Shown here piece by piece: positions 36,966 to 46,212 of a DNA stretch of 64,000 bases. The stretch is from Lysobacterales bacterium (GTDB taxonomy: Bacteria > Pseudomonadota > Gammaproteobacteria > Xanthomonadales > Xanthomonadaceae). Made by a program: the position numbers and the translations under genes. The notes beneath the pieces were generated by a model that was not told the origin of the DNA, searched no databases, and was given only the letters and a program-made list of their open reading frames with translations. Position 1 is the first letter of the stretch. The number at the start of each line of letters is the position of its first letter. Where the stretch lies: positions 1 through 64,000 of the forward strand of contig JAFLDZ010000008.1 in NCBI GenBank assembly GCA_017302135.1, read 5' to 3'.

Positions 36966-37730
36966 ATGCCCGATTGGCTGGTGCCCGAGCTGTGGATGCC
37001 CGATTGGCTCGTCATCGGTGCCGCACTGATGAGCGGCCTGCTCGGCGGCGTGCACTGCGCCGCGATGTGCGGCGGCATCGCGACCGGCCTGTCGTTCGGG
37101 CAACGCCCCGCCAGCGCCGGAGCGCAATGGCTGCAGGCGCTGCAGCCGAATCTCGGCCGCGTGCTCGGCTACGCGCTGGCCGGTGCGATCGTCGGTGGTT
37201 TCGGGCATGGGCTGGTTGCATTGGCGCAGACGCCGACGCTCGCGCTCGCGATGCGCATGGCGGTGGGCGTCATGATGATCGTGGTCGCGATCCGCCTGCT
37301 CGATCCCACCGGCAAGTTCAATCCGCTGGCGCGCCCCGGGCGCGCGCTCTGGCAGCGCCTGCAGCCGCTGCAGCGCGCGCTGCTGCCCGCCGACACCGCG
37401 TTCAAGCGCATCGCCGTCGGCATGCTCTGGGGCTGGCTGCCCTGCGGGCTCAGCGCGACCCTGCTCGCGACCGCGTGGCTGCAGGCCAGCGCCCTGCACG
37501 GTGCGCTGACCATGATCGCCTTCGGACTGGGCACCCTGCCGATCATGCTGCCGCTGACCTGGAGCGGCGCCCGTCTCGGCCAGCGCCTGCAGCGCGGCGG
37601 CGTGCGCATCGCCGCCGGTGCTCTGGTCCTGTTCGCGGGCCTCGTCACCCTGGCGGCGCCTTGGTTGATGCAGGTGCCTGCGCTGCACGGCGTGCTGTCG
37701 GCGCTGGGCTGCAGGACGTTGCCGATGTGA
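36966..37730 (+). CDS. SafE/TauE-like membrane protein (CcoH2-type accessory)
   Basis: A 254-residue polytopic protein with about six helices. The family motif GLLGGVHCAAMCGGIATGLSF near residue 25 and LGRVLGYALAGAIVGGFGH near 62 identify the 'urease accessory protein UreH-like / sulfite exporter TauE/SafE' group that follows ccoS in many cbb3 loci. The segment KRIAVGMLWGWLPCGLSATLLATAW near 145 resembles the DsbD/CcdA transmembrane fold. The conserved cysteines in HCAAMCGG and LPCG suggest metal or thiol handling. It starts 7 bases after ccoS and is the last gene of the operon. Confidence 0.85.
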   Translation: MPDWLVPELWMPDWLVIGAALMSGLLGGVHCAAMCGGIATGLSFGQRPASAGAQWLQALQPNLGRVLGYALAGAIVGGFGHGLVALAQTPTLALAMRMAVGVMMIVVAIRLLDPTGKFNPLARPGRALWQRLQPLQRALLPADTAFKRIAVGMLWGWLPCGLSATLLATAWLQASALHGALTMIAFGLGTLPIMLPLTWSGARLGQRLQRGGVRIAAGALVLFAGLVTLAAPWLMQVPALHGVLSALGCRTLPM

Positions 37731-37844
37731 GCTGCCGACCTGATCTGCGCTGGACAGGCCCCGGCGCCTGCCCGGCCGTTTGGCGATGCGGACCCGATAC
37801 CGCGATACTGGCCAGTCTCCGGAGCGCACCCGCAGAAGGGATCG

Positions 37845-38303
37845 ATGCACCACACCCTGCAAATCAAACTGCTCGACCCCCGTTTCGGCGGCGAATGGCC
37901 CTTGCCGGCCTACGCCACCGAGGCCAGTGCCGGCTTGGATCTGCGCGCCGCAATCGACGCTCCGCTGGCGCTGCCGCCCGGCGATGCGTCGCTGGTGCCG
38001 TCGGGGCTGGCCATCCACATCGGCGACCCGGGGCTGTGCGCGGTGGTGCTGCCGCGCTCCGGGCTGGGCCACAAGCACGGCATCGTGTTGGGCAACGGCA
38101 CCGGATTGATCGATGCCGACTACCAGGGACCCTTGATGATCAGCGTCTGGAACCGGGGCCGGGAAACGTTCACCATCGCCCCCGGTGACCGGATCGCGCA
38201 ACTGGTCGTTCTTCCGATCGTGCGTGCGCGCTTCGAGGTCGTGGATACTTTCGTCGACAGCGCTCGCGGCGCGGGCGGTTTCGGCCATACCGGCGTGCGT
38301 TGA
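37845..38303 (+). CDS. dut: Deoxyuridine 5'-triphosphate nucleotidohydrolase
   Basis: A 152-residue trimeric dUTPase (dUTP to dUMP and pyrophosphate, keeping uracil out of DNA). All five motifs are in order: SAGLDLRAA near residue 29, [12 protein letters not shown] near 70, [23 protein letters not shown] near 85-107, [12 protein letters not shown] near 115 and the C-terminal arm [20 protein letters not shown] before the start serves as ribosome binding site. It is usually found near coaBC and a phosphomannomutase gene in gammaproteobacteria; the latter follows 53 bp downstream. Confidence 0.96.
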   Translation: MHHTLQIKLLDPRFGGEWPLPAYATEASAGLDLRAAIDAPLALPPGDASLVPSGLAIHIGDPGLCAVVLPRSGLGHKHGIVLGNGTGLIDADYQGPLMISVWNRGRETFTIAPGDRIAQLVVLPIVRARFEVVDTFVDSARGAGGFGHTGVR

Positions 38304-38356
38304 GGGATCGCGGCGGCGCATCGCGCCGCACGAAACAGGGCAAGAGAATCCACTGA

Positions 38357-40657
38357 ATGAAAGACAGTATCCGCCAGCAACTGGTCCAAATCCGCCCTGC
38401 GATGAAACCGCTGGCCCTGCTCTGCGCGCTGCTCGCGCTGTGGCTGGGTTGGAGCGGCACTGCACAGTTCCGCGACAACGCGCGTCGCAGCGATCTGATC
38501 ACCACCCGCGACAGCGGCGTGCAACTGGTGCACCAGGCGATATTGCAGGGCCAGAAACGGCTGACCGAAGCGCTGGCGCTGCAGGAAGTGCAGACCGTGC
38601 TGGCGGCGGGAGATCTGGTCAGCGCGGCGAAGGTGATCAGCGCCGGTTGGCCGAACGTCTCGCTGGTGCAGGTGTTGCCGCCGGATCTCGAGGCGGCCTA
38701 CGCAAGCCTGGGCAAGGGCGGTTACGGCCGGCTCGCGGTGGTCGAATCGGCGCTGGCCGAGAACAAGCTGCGGACCTGGATCATCCGCGATGTCGGCCAG
38801 CCGCGCCTGGCGATCGCCGCGCCCGCCAGAGTGGGCGACCGCGTCGTCGGTGTGGCCTATGTGCAGCTGCCGTCCACCGAATTGACCTCCGGCCTGGACA
38901 CCATCGGCATGATCGACGGCACTTACCTTGGCCTGCGTCAGGGCGGGGTGACGCTCTGGGAGCGTGGCGAACAGACCTATTCCGAGAGCGCCGAGCGCAT
39001 GGCGGTTCCGGTGTCGGATTCGGGCATGCGTCTGGTTGCGGGGACTTCGCCGCCGCCCGCGCAGGCGCTGGGGTTGAGCGCGGTGCCGGCGCTGATCGGC
39101 GCGGTCTTGTTCGGGTTCCTGGCGTATCTGATGTGGCGTCTGTCGCTACTGCGCCAGATCGCGCAAACCGAGGCGGATGGCGTGTCGCCGACCCTGCAGG
39201 AAGCGGTGGCCAGCGCGCCCGGTCAAGCGCCCGAGCCGGTGGCGCTGGAGATCCGCGAGCCGGTGAAACCGAAGCCGCTGATGATCGACGGCAGCATTTT
39301 CCGCGCGTACGACATCCGCGGCGTGGTCGGCAAGACGCTCGATCGCAATGTGGCGGAGGCCATCGGCCACTCGGTCGGCTCGCTGATGCACGAACAGGAT
39401 CTGCACGACATCGTCATCGGCCGCGACGGACGCCTGTCCGGTCCGGAGATGGTCGAGGGCCTGATCGCCGGTCTGCGCAAGGCCGGCGTCAATGTCATCG
39501 ACATCGGCATGGTGCCCACGCCGGTCATCTATTTCGGCGCGTACCACCTGCGCACCGGGTGCTGCATTTCGGTCACCGGCAGCCACAATCCACCGGATTA
39601 CAACGGCTTCAAGATCGTGGTCGGCGGCGAAACCCTGTACGGCGACGCGATCACCGACCTGCACACGCGGGTGGTCGAGCGCCGCCTGTTCGAGGCGTCG
39701 ACGCCCGGCGGCCACAGCGAGCGCGACATCAGCACCGACTACGTCCAGCGCATCGCTTCGGACGTCCAGCTCGGCCGGCGTTTGAAAGTGGTCGTCGACG
39801 CCGGCAATGGCGTTGCCGGCGAGATCGGTCCGCGCGTGCTCGAGGCCATCGGCGCCGAAGTCGAAGAACTCTATTGCGAGATCGACGGCACCTTCCCCAA
39901 CCATCATCCCGATCCGAGCGAGCCGCACAACCTGATCGATCTGATCAGCATGGTGAAGCGCCTCGATGCCGATCTGGGCATCGCCTTCGACGGCGACGGC
40001 GACCGTCTCGGCGTGGTCACCCGCGATGGCGAGAACATCTACGCCGATCGCCTGCTGATGTTGTTCGCCGCCGATGTGCTGGAGCGCAATCCTGGCGCGA
40101 TGATCGTCTACGACGTGAAGTGCACCGGGCGTCTGGCCTCGCACATCCTGCGCAACGGCGGCAGCCCGCTGATGTGGAAGACCGGCCATTCGCTGATCAA
40201 GGCCAAGATGCGCGAAACCGGCGCCGAGCTGGCCGGCGAGATGAGCGGACATTTCTTCTTCGCCGAACGCTGGTACGGCTTCGACGACGGTATCTACGCC
40301 GCCGCGCGACTGCTCGAAATCCTGGCGTCCGCGCCCGAATTGCCGGATGAAGTGCTGCACGCGCTGCCCAAGGGCATCTCCACGCCGGAAATCAAGATCG
40401 ATGCCCCGGACGGCGATCCGCACGCGTTCGTGGAGCGGTTCCGCGAGGGCGCGTTCTTCGAAGGCGGGCGGATGTCGACCATCGATGGCCTGCGCGTGGA
40501 TTGGCCGGACGGTTGGGGCCTGGTGCGCGCCTCCAACACCACGCCGGTGCTGGTGCTGCGCTTCGATGCCGACAATACCGACGCGATGCTGCGGATCCAG
40601 AGCGCGTTCAAGGAGCGACTGCTGCGCCTGAAACCGGATCTGATGCTGCCGTTCTGA
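38357..40657 (+). CDS. algC: Membrane-anchored phosphomannomutase/phosphoglucomutase (AlgC-like)
   Basis: A 766-residue protein, about 300 residues longer than classical AlgC/XanA. Residues 1-35 and 235-262 are membrane helices enclosing a periplasmic, sensor-like domain of about 200 residues. A linker then leads to the alpha-D-phosphohexomutase domain from about residue 312. It has SIFRAYDIRGVVG, the active Ser in VTGSHNPPDYNGFK near 409, the metal loop DGDGDRLGVV near 551, the sugar-binding GEMSGHFFF near 633 and the phosphate loop RASNTTPVLVLRFDAD near 727. It makes Man-1-P or Glc-1-P for LPS and exopolysaccharide. Such long forms are common in this family of bacteria. The N-terminal part might regulate the enzyme (inference). 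Confidence 0.9.
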   Translation: MKDSIRQQLVQIRPAMKPLALLCALLALWLGWSGTAQFRDNARRSDLITTRDSGVQLVHQAILQGQKRLTEALALQEVQTVLAAGDLVSAAKVISAGWPNVSLVQVLPPDLEAAYASLGKGGYGRLAVVESALAENKLRTWIIRDVGQPRLAIAAPARVGDRVVGVAYVQLPSTELTSGLDTIGMIDGTYLGLRQGGVTLWERGEQTYSESAERMAVPVSDSGMRLVAGTSPPPAQALGLSAVPALIGAVLFGFLAYLMWRLSLLRQIAQTEADGVSPTLQEAVASAPGQAPEPVALEIREPVKPKPLMIDGSIFRAYDIRGVVGKTLDRNVAEAIGHSVGSLMHEQDLHDIVIGRDGRLSGPEMVEGLIAGLRKAGVNVIDIGMVPTPVIYFGAYHLRTGCCISVTGSHNPPDYNGFKIVVGGETLYGDAITDLHTRVVERRLFEASTPGGHSERDISTDYVQRIASDVQLGRRLKVVVDAGNGVAGEIGPRVLEAIGAEVEELYCEIDGTFPNHHPDPSEPHNLIDLISMVKRLDADLGIAFDGDGDRLGVVTRDGENIYADRLLMLFAADVLERNPGAMIVYDVKCTGRLASHILRNGGSPLMWKTGHSLIKAKMRETGAELAGEMSGHFFFAERWYGFDDGIYAAARLLEILASAPELPDEVLHALPKGISTPEIKIDAPDGDPHAFVERFREGAFFEGGRMSTIDGLRVDWPDGWGLVRASNTTPVLVLRFDADNTDAMLRIQSAFKERLLRLKPDLMLPF

Positions 40658-40708
40658 GCGTCGGCAGCGAGCGGGTTCGCTGCATCGCATCCGGACGCCG
40701 CGTCGTGA

Positions 40709-41398
40709 TCAGCCGCCGATCGGTGCCGGAAGCGGCGTCCGTGTCGTGCCGCCGTTCTGCGCCTGCTTGAGGGTGCGGTAGCGCGACATCGCGTCCTGGA
40801 AGTCCGCATTCAGCGTTTCGCGCTCTATTTCCTGCCGCTGTTTCAGCGCGCGCAGCGCCTGCAGTTCGGCGTGCTGGCTGAGGATCTTCTCGCGAACGGG
40901 CTTGCCGACCGGTTTGGACTGCAGTTCCAATTCATTGGCCTGGCGCAGCAGGCTGATCAGGCTGTCGTGCAAGTTGGTCAAGGCCAGCGCCGAGCCCTTG
41001 AGCGATTCCTCGACCAGTTCGAAGCGGTCGCGGAAGGCGCGTTTCAGGTCTTCCTCGGTTTCGTAGGACGCCACCATCGCCATTTCGCGACGCTTGCGCT
41101 GGGCTTCGATCTTCTGCGCTTCTTCTTCGATCGCCGCGCGGGCGCTTTCTTCGGCGGTCAGCGCGCGCGCGACGTGCTTCACCGCCGTGCCGGTGTTCTG
41201 GTCGAACTCGGTGCGCTGGCGGCCGACCGCCGACGCCGGCAGGGCGTCGCTGCAGATCCGGCGCCCGCCTTCGTCCCAGCAGTAGAGTTTCTTTTCGCTC
41301 GGCTTCGGCTGCGCGTTCGCGAGCGGGCCCGCACCCACGGCGAGCGCCGCTGCGAGCAGCGGCAGCGTCCAGCGATTGGGCAGAGTCCGCAGTTGCAT
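40709..41398 (-). CDS. DUF4124 domain-containing exported protein
   Basis: A 229-residue protein. Signal peptide LPLLAAALAVGAGPLANA, then the DUF4124 start KLYCWDEGGRRICSDALP (usually 'Y.W.D..G...ysD.pP'). The remainder (about 75-215) is a long, highly charged coiled-coil-like helix with many Glu, Lys and Arg residues. Function of the family is not known. It begins 5 bases after pyrE, on the same strand, so the two are probably co-transcribed. Confidence 0.85.
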   Translation of the reverse strand: MQLRTLPNRWTLPLLAAALAVGAGPLANAQPKPSEKKLYCWDEGGRRICSDALPASAVGRQRTEFDQNTGTAVKHVARALTAEESARAAIEEEAQKIEAQRKRREMAMVASYETEEDLKRAFRDRFELVEESLKGSALALTNLHDSLISLLRQANELELQSKPVGKPVREKILSQHAELQALRALKQRQEIERETLNADFQDAMSRYRTLKQAQNGGTTRTPLPAPIGG

Positions 41399-41403
41399 CA
41401 GGC

Positions 41404-42099
41404 CTACCCCCCGGTCGGCGCGTCGTGGTTGGAGGTGCGGCAGCCGTAGCGGCCCCGATAGGCCTGCAGACGCTCGCGTTGATCGAGAAGGTCGGCGCTT
41501 TCGCCGACGAATGCAAGCAGATCGTCCAGTCCTGCGACCGCGATCACGGGAATCCCGGCTTCCGCCGTCACCGCCTGTGCTGCCGACAGCGCCTCGTCGC
41601 TGCGTGCATCGCGCTCACCGGCGAACTCCTGGCGGTCGAGGGCGATGACGATGCCAGCGGGAACGCCGCCACCGTCGCGGATCGTGCCCAGCGCCTCGCG
41701 GATCGCGGTGCCGGCGGTGATCACATCGTCGACGATCAGCACCCGCTTGCCGGCCAGCGGTGCGCCGATCAGCGTGCCGCCCTCGCCGTGGGTCTTGGCT
41801 TCCTTGCGGTTGAATGCCAGCGGCAGATCGCGGCCGCGCCGCGCATATTCGCAGGCCAGCGCGGTCGCCAGCGGAATGCCCTTGTAGGCCGGACCGAACA
41901 ACAGATCGAAGCCGACCCCCGCGCGATCCACGGCGTCGGCATAGCAGCCGGCCAGTGCGGCCAGCGCGGCGCCGGAATCGAAGCGGCCGGCATTGAAGAA
42001 ATACGGGCTGATCCGCCCCGATTTGAGCGTGAATTCGCCGAAGCGCAGCGCTTCGACGCGCAGCGCCAACTGCAGGAAACGGGTGCGGTGGTCGGTCAC
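41404..42099 (-). CDS. pyrE: Orotate phosphoribosyltransferase
   Basis: A 231-residue enzyme that joins orotate and PRPP to form OMP in pyrimidine synthesis. LKSGRISPYFFNAGRFDSG near residue 26, FGPAYKGIPLATAL near 67 and the PRPP loop VLIVDDVITAGTA near 118 are diagnostic. The start is taken as the GTG at 42099 (VTDHRTRFLQLAL) because this matches the family N-terminus; an upstream in-frame ATG would add about 38 residues without homology. No convincing ribosome binding site is visible. Divergent from xthA; shares transcription with the DUF4124 gene. Confidence 0.93.
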   Translation of the reverse strand: MTDHRTRFLQLALRVEALRFGEFTLKSGRISPYFFNAGRFDSGAALAALAGCYADAVDRAGVGFDLLFGPAYKGIPLATALACEYARRGRDLPLAFNRKEAKTHGEGGTLIGAPLAGKRVLIVDDVITAGTAIREALGTIRDGGGVPAGIVIALDRQEFAGERDARSDEALSAAQAVTAEAGIPVIAVAGLDDLLAFVGESADLLDQRERLQAYRGRYGCRTSNHDAPTGG

Positions 42100-42248
42100 G
42101 GGCGTGGCTGCGGACAAGTCAGCGCAGATGATAAACCCAGCGGCCATCGACGCCGGGTCCGCAGGGCCTGCGGCGCTGTCCATGCAAGCCCGCGCGAATC
42201 CGTTACTCTTCACCCCGTCCGGCTTTTCGGCCCTGCTTCCGGCCCTTC

Positions 42249-43076
42249 ATGCGCATCATCAGCTTCAACGCCAACGGTCTGCGTTCGGCGGCCACCAAAG
42301 GGTTTTTCGACTGGTTCCGCGCCCAGGACGCCGATGTGCTCTGCGTGCAGGAAACCAAGGCCCAGGAACATCAGCTGTCTGCACCCGAACTGCTGCCGGA
42401 AGGCTATCGCGCGTTCTTCAAGGACGCGATCACCAAGAAGGGCTACAGCGGCGTCGGCATCTACAGCCGCAAGCCGCCGGACGAAGTGCGCACCTCGCTG
42501 GGCTGGGCGCCGTTCGACGACGAAGGCCGCTATATCGAAGCCCGCTTCGGCAATCTCAGCGTGGTCTCGTTCTACATCCCGTCGGGATCTTCCGGCGACG
42601 TGCGCCAGCAGTTCAAGTTCGAAGTGATGCGCTGGCTCCGACCAATTCTCGACGAATGGCTGCGCAGCGGCCGCGATTACGTCCTGTGCGGCGACTGGAA
42701 CATCGTCCGCGCCCGCAACGACATCAAGAACTGGACCTCGAACCAGAAGAACTCCGGCTGTCTGCCCGAAGAACGCGCCTGGCTCAACGGCCAGATCGCC
42801 GACGCCTGCGGCGACGCTACCGCCGCACCCGAGCGCGGCTGGCTGGACAGCTTCCGCGTGCTCCGGCCGGATGCGGCCGATTACACGTGGTGGTCGCAGC
42901 GCGGCGCCGCGCGCGCCAACGATGTCGGCTGGCGCATCGATTACCAGTTCATCACGCCGTCGCTGCGCGATGCAGTGAAGGCGTGCGCGATCCACAAGGA
43001 TCCGCGCTTCTCCGATCACGCGCCCTACGTCGTCGATTACGCACTGGAAGGCGGCGCAGCGAAGGGCCGCAAATGA
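42249..43076 (+). CDS. xthA: Exodeoxyribonuclease III
   Basis: A 275-residue AP endonuclease/3' exonuclease of base-excision repair. Family motifs are in order: ISFNANGLRSA at the N-terminus, CVQETKAQ with the metal Glu near residue 36, GYSGVGIYSR near 65, CGDWNIVRARNDIKNW near 152-168 and RIDYQFITPS and SDHAPYVVDY near the C-terminus. The overall length matches ExoA/XthA of xanthomonads. Its stop overlaps the ampG start by 4 bases. Confidence 0.95.
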   Translation: MRIISFNANGLRSAATKGFFDWFRAQDADVLCVQETKAQEHQLSAPELLPEGYRAFFKDAITKKGYSGVGIYSRKPPDEVRTSLGWAPFDDEGRYIEARFGNLSVVSFYIPSGSSGDVRQQFKFEVMRWLRPILDEWLRSGRDYVLCGDWNIVRARNDIKNWTSNQKNSGCLPEERAWLNGQIADACGDATAAPERGWLDSFRVLRPDAADYTWWSQRGAARANDVGWRIDYQFITPSLRDAVKACAIHKDPRFSDHAPYVVDYALEGGAAKGRK

Positions 43077-44479
43077 CCGGCGGTGCGGACACGAATACTG
43101 CTGTGCTAACGGCGACTGCGACACCGGCGAAACGCCCCGGCTGGCGCGATGTGCTGCGCAGCCTGCGCCAGCGCAAGGTCGCGGCGATGTTGCTGCTGGG
43201 GTTCGCCTCGGGCCTGCCGCTGTATCTGGTGGGCAACACGATGGGCTACTGGATGCGCGATGGCGGCAGCGACCTGTCCGCGATCGGTTTCCTGTCGTGG
43301 GTGGGGTTGGCTTACACGCTCAAGTTCGTGTGGGCGCCGCTCATCGACAAGGCGCATGTGCCCTTGCTCGGGCGGCTCGGCCATCTGCGCGGCTGGATGC
43401 TGTTGTCGCAGTTGGTGGTGGCTGCGGCGCTGATCGGCATGGCGGTGATCCAGCCTGAAGGTGGCCTGGTGACCTTCGGTGTGATGGCGTTGATCGCAGC
43501 GTTCGCGTCGGCCACGCAGGACATCGTGATCGATGCCTGGCGCATCGAGATTTCGGAAAACGGCGATGAACTCGGTCTGCTCAGCGCAAGCTCGCAATTG
43601 GGTTACCGCACCGCACTGCTCGTCACCGATGCCCTGATCCTGATTCTTGCCGCGAATATCGGTTGGGCGCCGTCCTACTGGGTGATGGCGCTGCTGATGG
43701 GCATCGGCATGGCTGCCGTCTTCCTCGCCCGCGAACCTGTCCGCATGCTCGCGGTGGGAGCGGCGCAATCCGTACCGCTCCTGTGGACGGCGCGCGGGGT
43801 GTTCGATGCGATCATCGGACCGTTCATCGCATTCTTCCGGGTGCACGGCAAATTCGCGCTGCTGATGCTGTTGGCGATCAGCCTGTATCGCATGCCCGAT
43901 TTCGTGCTCGGGCCGATGGCGAATCCCTTCTACAAGGATCTCGGCCTGACCAAGGAGATGGTCGGCGAGGTGCGTGCCTCGGTCGGACTGATCGCATCGC
44001 TGTGCGGGATCGCGATGGGCGGGCTGTCGGCGGTCCGGTTCGGGCTGGTTCCCACGCTGCTGGCGGGCGCCATCCTCGGGCCGGGCTCCAACGCCGCATT
44101 CGCATGGTTGGCGCATCAGGAGCCGACGATGACCAACTTCGCGATCGCGATGGTGATCGACAATATCTCCACGGGATTCGCCGGCACCGCGCTGGTGGCG
44201 TACATGTCCAGCCTCACCAGCGCCGGGTACACGGCCACGCAATACGCGTTGCTCAGTTCGTTCTATGCGCTGCTGGGCAAGGTGCTGAAGGGGTTCTCCG
44301 GCTTGGTCGTGGAGAAACTGGAAGTCGGGCGGACGCTGCTCGACGCCTATGCGCTGTTCTTCACCGGTACCGCGCTGGCCGGCATACCTGCGTTGTTGCT
44401 GTGTCTCTGGCTGGTGCGCCACGCGCGCACCGTGGCAGCGCCCGCTTCCGCACCGCAGCCCGCATCCGCACCTTCATGA
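43073..44479 (+). CDS. ampG: AmpG-family muropeptide permease (MFS)
   Basis: A 468-residue transporter with about twelve to fourteen helices, likely taking up GlcNAc-anhydroMurNAc peptides for recycling. After a variable N-terminus comes KVAAMLLLGFASGLPLYLVGNTMGYWMRDGG, then WAPLIDKAHVPLLGRLGHLRGWM and SATQDIVIDAWRIEI, all AmpG signatures. The C-terminal segment TQYALLSSFYALLGKVLKGFSGL also matches. The start at 43073 overlaps xthA. AnmK and an M23 peptidase are nearby, in line with a peptidoglycan recycling region. Confidence 0.92.
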   Translation: MTGGADTNTAVLTATATPAKRPGWRDVLRSLRQRKVAAMLLLGFASGLPLYLVGNTMGYWMRDGGSDLSAIGFLSWVGLAYTLKFVWAPLIDKAHVPLLGRLGHLRGWMLLSQLVVAAALIGMAVIQPEGGLVTFGVMALIAAFASATQDIVIDAWRIEISENGDELGLLSASSQLGYRTALLVTDALILILAANIGWAPSYWVMALLMGIGMAAVFLAREPVRMLAVGAAQSVPLLWTARGVFDAIIGPFIAFFRVHGKFALLMLLAISLYRMPDFVLGPMANPFYKDLGLTKEMVGEVRASVGLIASLCGIAMGGLSAVRFGLVPTLLAGAILGPGSNAAFAWLAHQEPTMTNFAIAMVIDNISTGFAGTALVAYMSSLTSAGYTATQYALLSSFYALLGKVLKGFSGLVVEKLEVGRTLLDAYALFFTGTALAGIPALLLCLWLVRHARTVAAPASAPQPASAPS

Positions 44480-44483
44480 CGCC

Positions 44484-44843
44484 ATGACCGATCTCGTCCT
44501 CCGCGATATAGACCCCGTGCTGGCCGAGCGCATCCGCAAGGTCGCGCAGACCAACGGCTGGACCGTGCACCAGACCATCCTGCATCTGATCGAGCGCGGG
44601 CTGTACGCCAGCGAAGGTGGCGCGCTGCGCTTCGACGGCTCCGAATCGGATGTGATGCAGTCGGCGATCGCGGCGCTGGAAACCGTGCCGAACGATCCGG
44701 GGTTCTCGCTGATCGGGCGGGTGGGGGGGGCACCACCGGCAACGGCGCCGATGGACGAGCCGCCGACCGGCTTCGACCCGAACGAGCTGGCGCGCTTCAT
44801 CGACAGCGTGCCGGTGGGCGGCAAGCTCGGCGGACGCGAATGA
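44484..44843 (+). CDS. Small protein with ribbon-helix-helix-like N-terminus
   Basis: A 119-residue cytoplasmic protein. Residues 1-45 (LVLRDIDPVLAERIRKVAQTNGWTVHQTILHLIERGL) follow the beta-alpha-alpha pattern of Arc/FitA-type RHH domains. The rest is polar with Pro/Gly-rich linkers and ends GGKLGGRE. An 8-base G run at 44723-44730 falls inside the frame and could be prone to slippage. It starts 4 bases after ampG, so it is likely co-transcribed. Function is not known; DNA binding is an inference. Confidence 0.75.
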   Translation: MTDLVLRDIDPVLAERIRKVAQTNGWTVHQTILHLIERGLYASEGGALRFDGSESDVMQSAIAALETVPNDPGFSLIGRVGGAPPATAPMDEPPTGFDPNELARFIDSVPVGGKLGGRE

Positions 44844-44933
44844 CCCCCGGCCGACTCCCGTCGGAGGTGCGGTAGGCGGGCCTTCAGCACCGAAGCTTTT
44901 GCCGAGGCGCCCACAACAGCGCCCCTTATCCAG

Positions 44934-46070
44934 TCAGCCGGAATAGATCGCGCCCAACACCCGCAGCCCTTTCGCGCCGGTCACGCCTGGCAGGTTGCCG
45001 GGCAGTCCCAGCAGCGTCTGCCGCGCCAGCCATGCGAAGCCCATCGCCTCGACCAGATCGGGATCGAGCCCGTGTGCGGCGCTCGACTCCACCGTGATTC
45101 GCGGCAGCGTCGCTGCGAGCGCTCGCATCAACGCCGGGTTGTGCACCCCGCCGCCGCAGGCGATCAGCCGGGATGTCCCCGGTTGCGCCGCATTCAACGC
45201 ATCGGCCACGGTGCGTGCGGTCAACGCCAGCAGGGTGGCCTGCACATCGGCGGGGGTTTCCTGTCCGCCGAGGTGATGCTCCAGCCAGCCGAGATGGAAT
45301 TGATCGCGGCCGGTCGATTTCGGTGCAGGGACCGAGAACCAGGGCTCCTGCAGCAGCGTCGACAGCAGCGCGGTATCCACCCGTCCGCTCAGCGCGAACG
45401 CGCCATCGCGGTCGTAGCCGGCGCCGGTATGCCGCAGGCACCACGCGTCCATCAGACCGTTCGCGGGGCCGGTGTCGAACCCGCGCACCTCGCCGTACCC
45501 TTCGTTGCCCGTCGGCAGCAGGGTGATGTTGGCGATGCCGCCGAGATTGACCACGGCCCGATCTTCCAGAGGCGATGTCAGCAAGGCTGCATGCAGCGCC
45601 GGCAACAGCGGCGCGCCATGCCCGCCTGCCGCCACGTCGCGACGACGGAAATCGGCGACGACCCGCACGCCGCACTGCTCGGCGATCAGATTGGGGTCGC
45701 CCAATTGCATCGTGAACGGATATTCGCCTTGCGGCCGGTGACGCAAGGTCTGTCCGTGCGATCCGATCGCGCTGATCCGTTCGCGCGGGATGCCGCTGTC
45801 GTGGAGAGCGTGGTTTGCGGCCTCGGCGAAAATGCGCCCGATGCGGTGGTCGAGTTCGCCGATCGCGTCCAGACTCAGCTCGATGCCGCGTTGCCCCAGT
45901 TCGACCAGCCGCGCGCGCAGATCCGACGGCCATGCATACGTGCGCCCGAAAAGCAGCTCGGCGCTGCGGCCGTCGTCGCCGAAACGTACGATCGCCGCAT
46001 CGATGCCATCGGTGCTGGTGCCTGAGATCAGGCCGAGAAACAAGGGGAAACCGGAGCTGTCGTCGCGCAT
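44934..46070 (-). CDS. anmK: Anhydro-N-acetylmuramic acid kinase
   Basis: A 378-residue ASKHA-fold kinase converting anhydroMurNAc to MurNAc-6-P in cell-wall recycling. The phosphate motif [17 protein letters not shown] is at the N-terminus, [11 protein letters not shown] near residue 95, the catalytic [20 protein letters not shown] near 135, [11 protein letters not shown] near 170, [14 protein letters not shown] near 190 and [16 protein letters not shown] near 298. Two starts are possible: ATG at 46070 (used here) or 60 bases upstream; neither has a good ribosome binding site. Located downstream of the M23 peptidase on the same strand. Confidence 0.94.
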   Translation of the reverse strand: MRDDSSGFPLFLGLISGTSTDGIDAAIVRFGDDGRSAELLFGRTYAWPSDLRARLVELGQRGIELSLDAIGELDHRIGRIFAEAANHALHDSGIPRERISAIGSHGQTLRHRPQGEYPFTMQLGDPNLIAEQCGVRVVADFRRRDVAAGGHGAPLLPALHAALLTSPLEDRAVVNLGGIANITLLPTGNEGYGEVRGFDTGPANGLMDAWCLRHTGAGYDRDGAFALSGRVDTALLSTLLQEPWFSVPAPKSTGRDQFHLGWLEHHLGGQETPADVQATLLALTARTVADALNAAQPGTSRLIACGGGVHNPALMRALAATLPRITVESSAAHGLDPDLVEAMGFAWLARQTLLGLPGNLPGVTGAKGLRVLGAIYSG

Positions 46071-46212
46071 CGCGTCATCATCGCCGATGGTTGCGCACGA
46101 TGCCAGCCGATTGCGGTCGGCCTGACCCATCGCACGGCGGCGGCGCCGAGCGCATCAGCTTCCGTGCGCGGCAACGCAGGCCGGTTCGGTCCGACCGTGC
46201 GTTGAACAGTGC

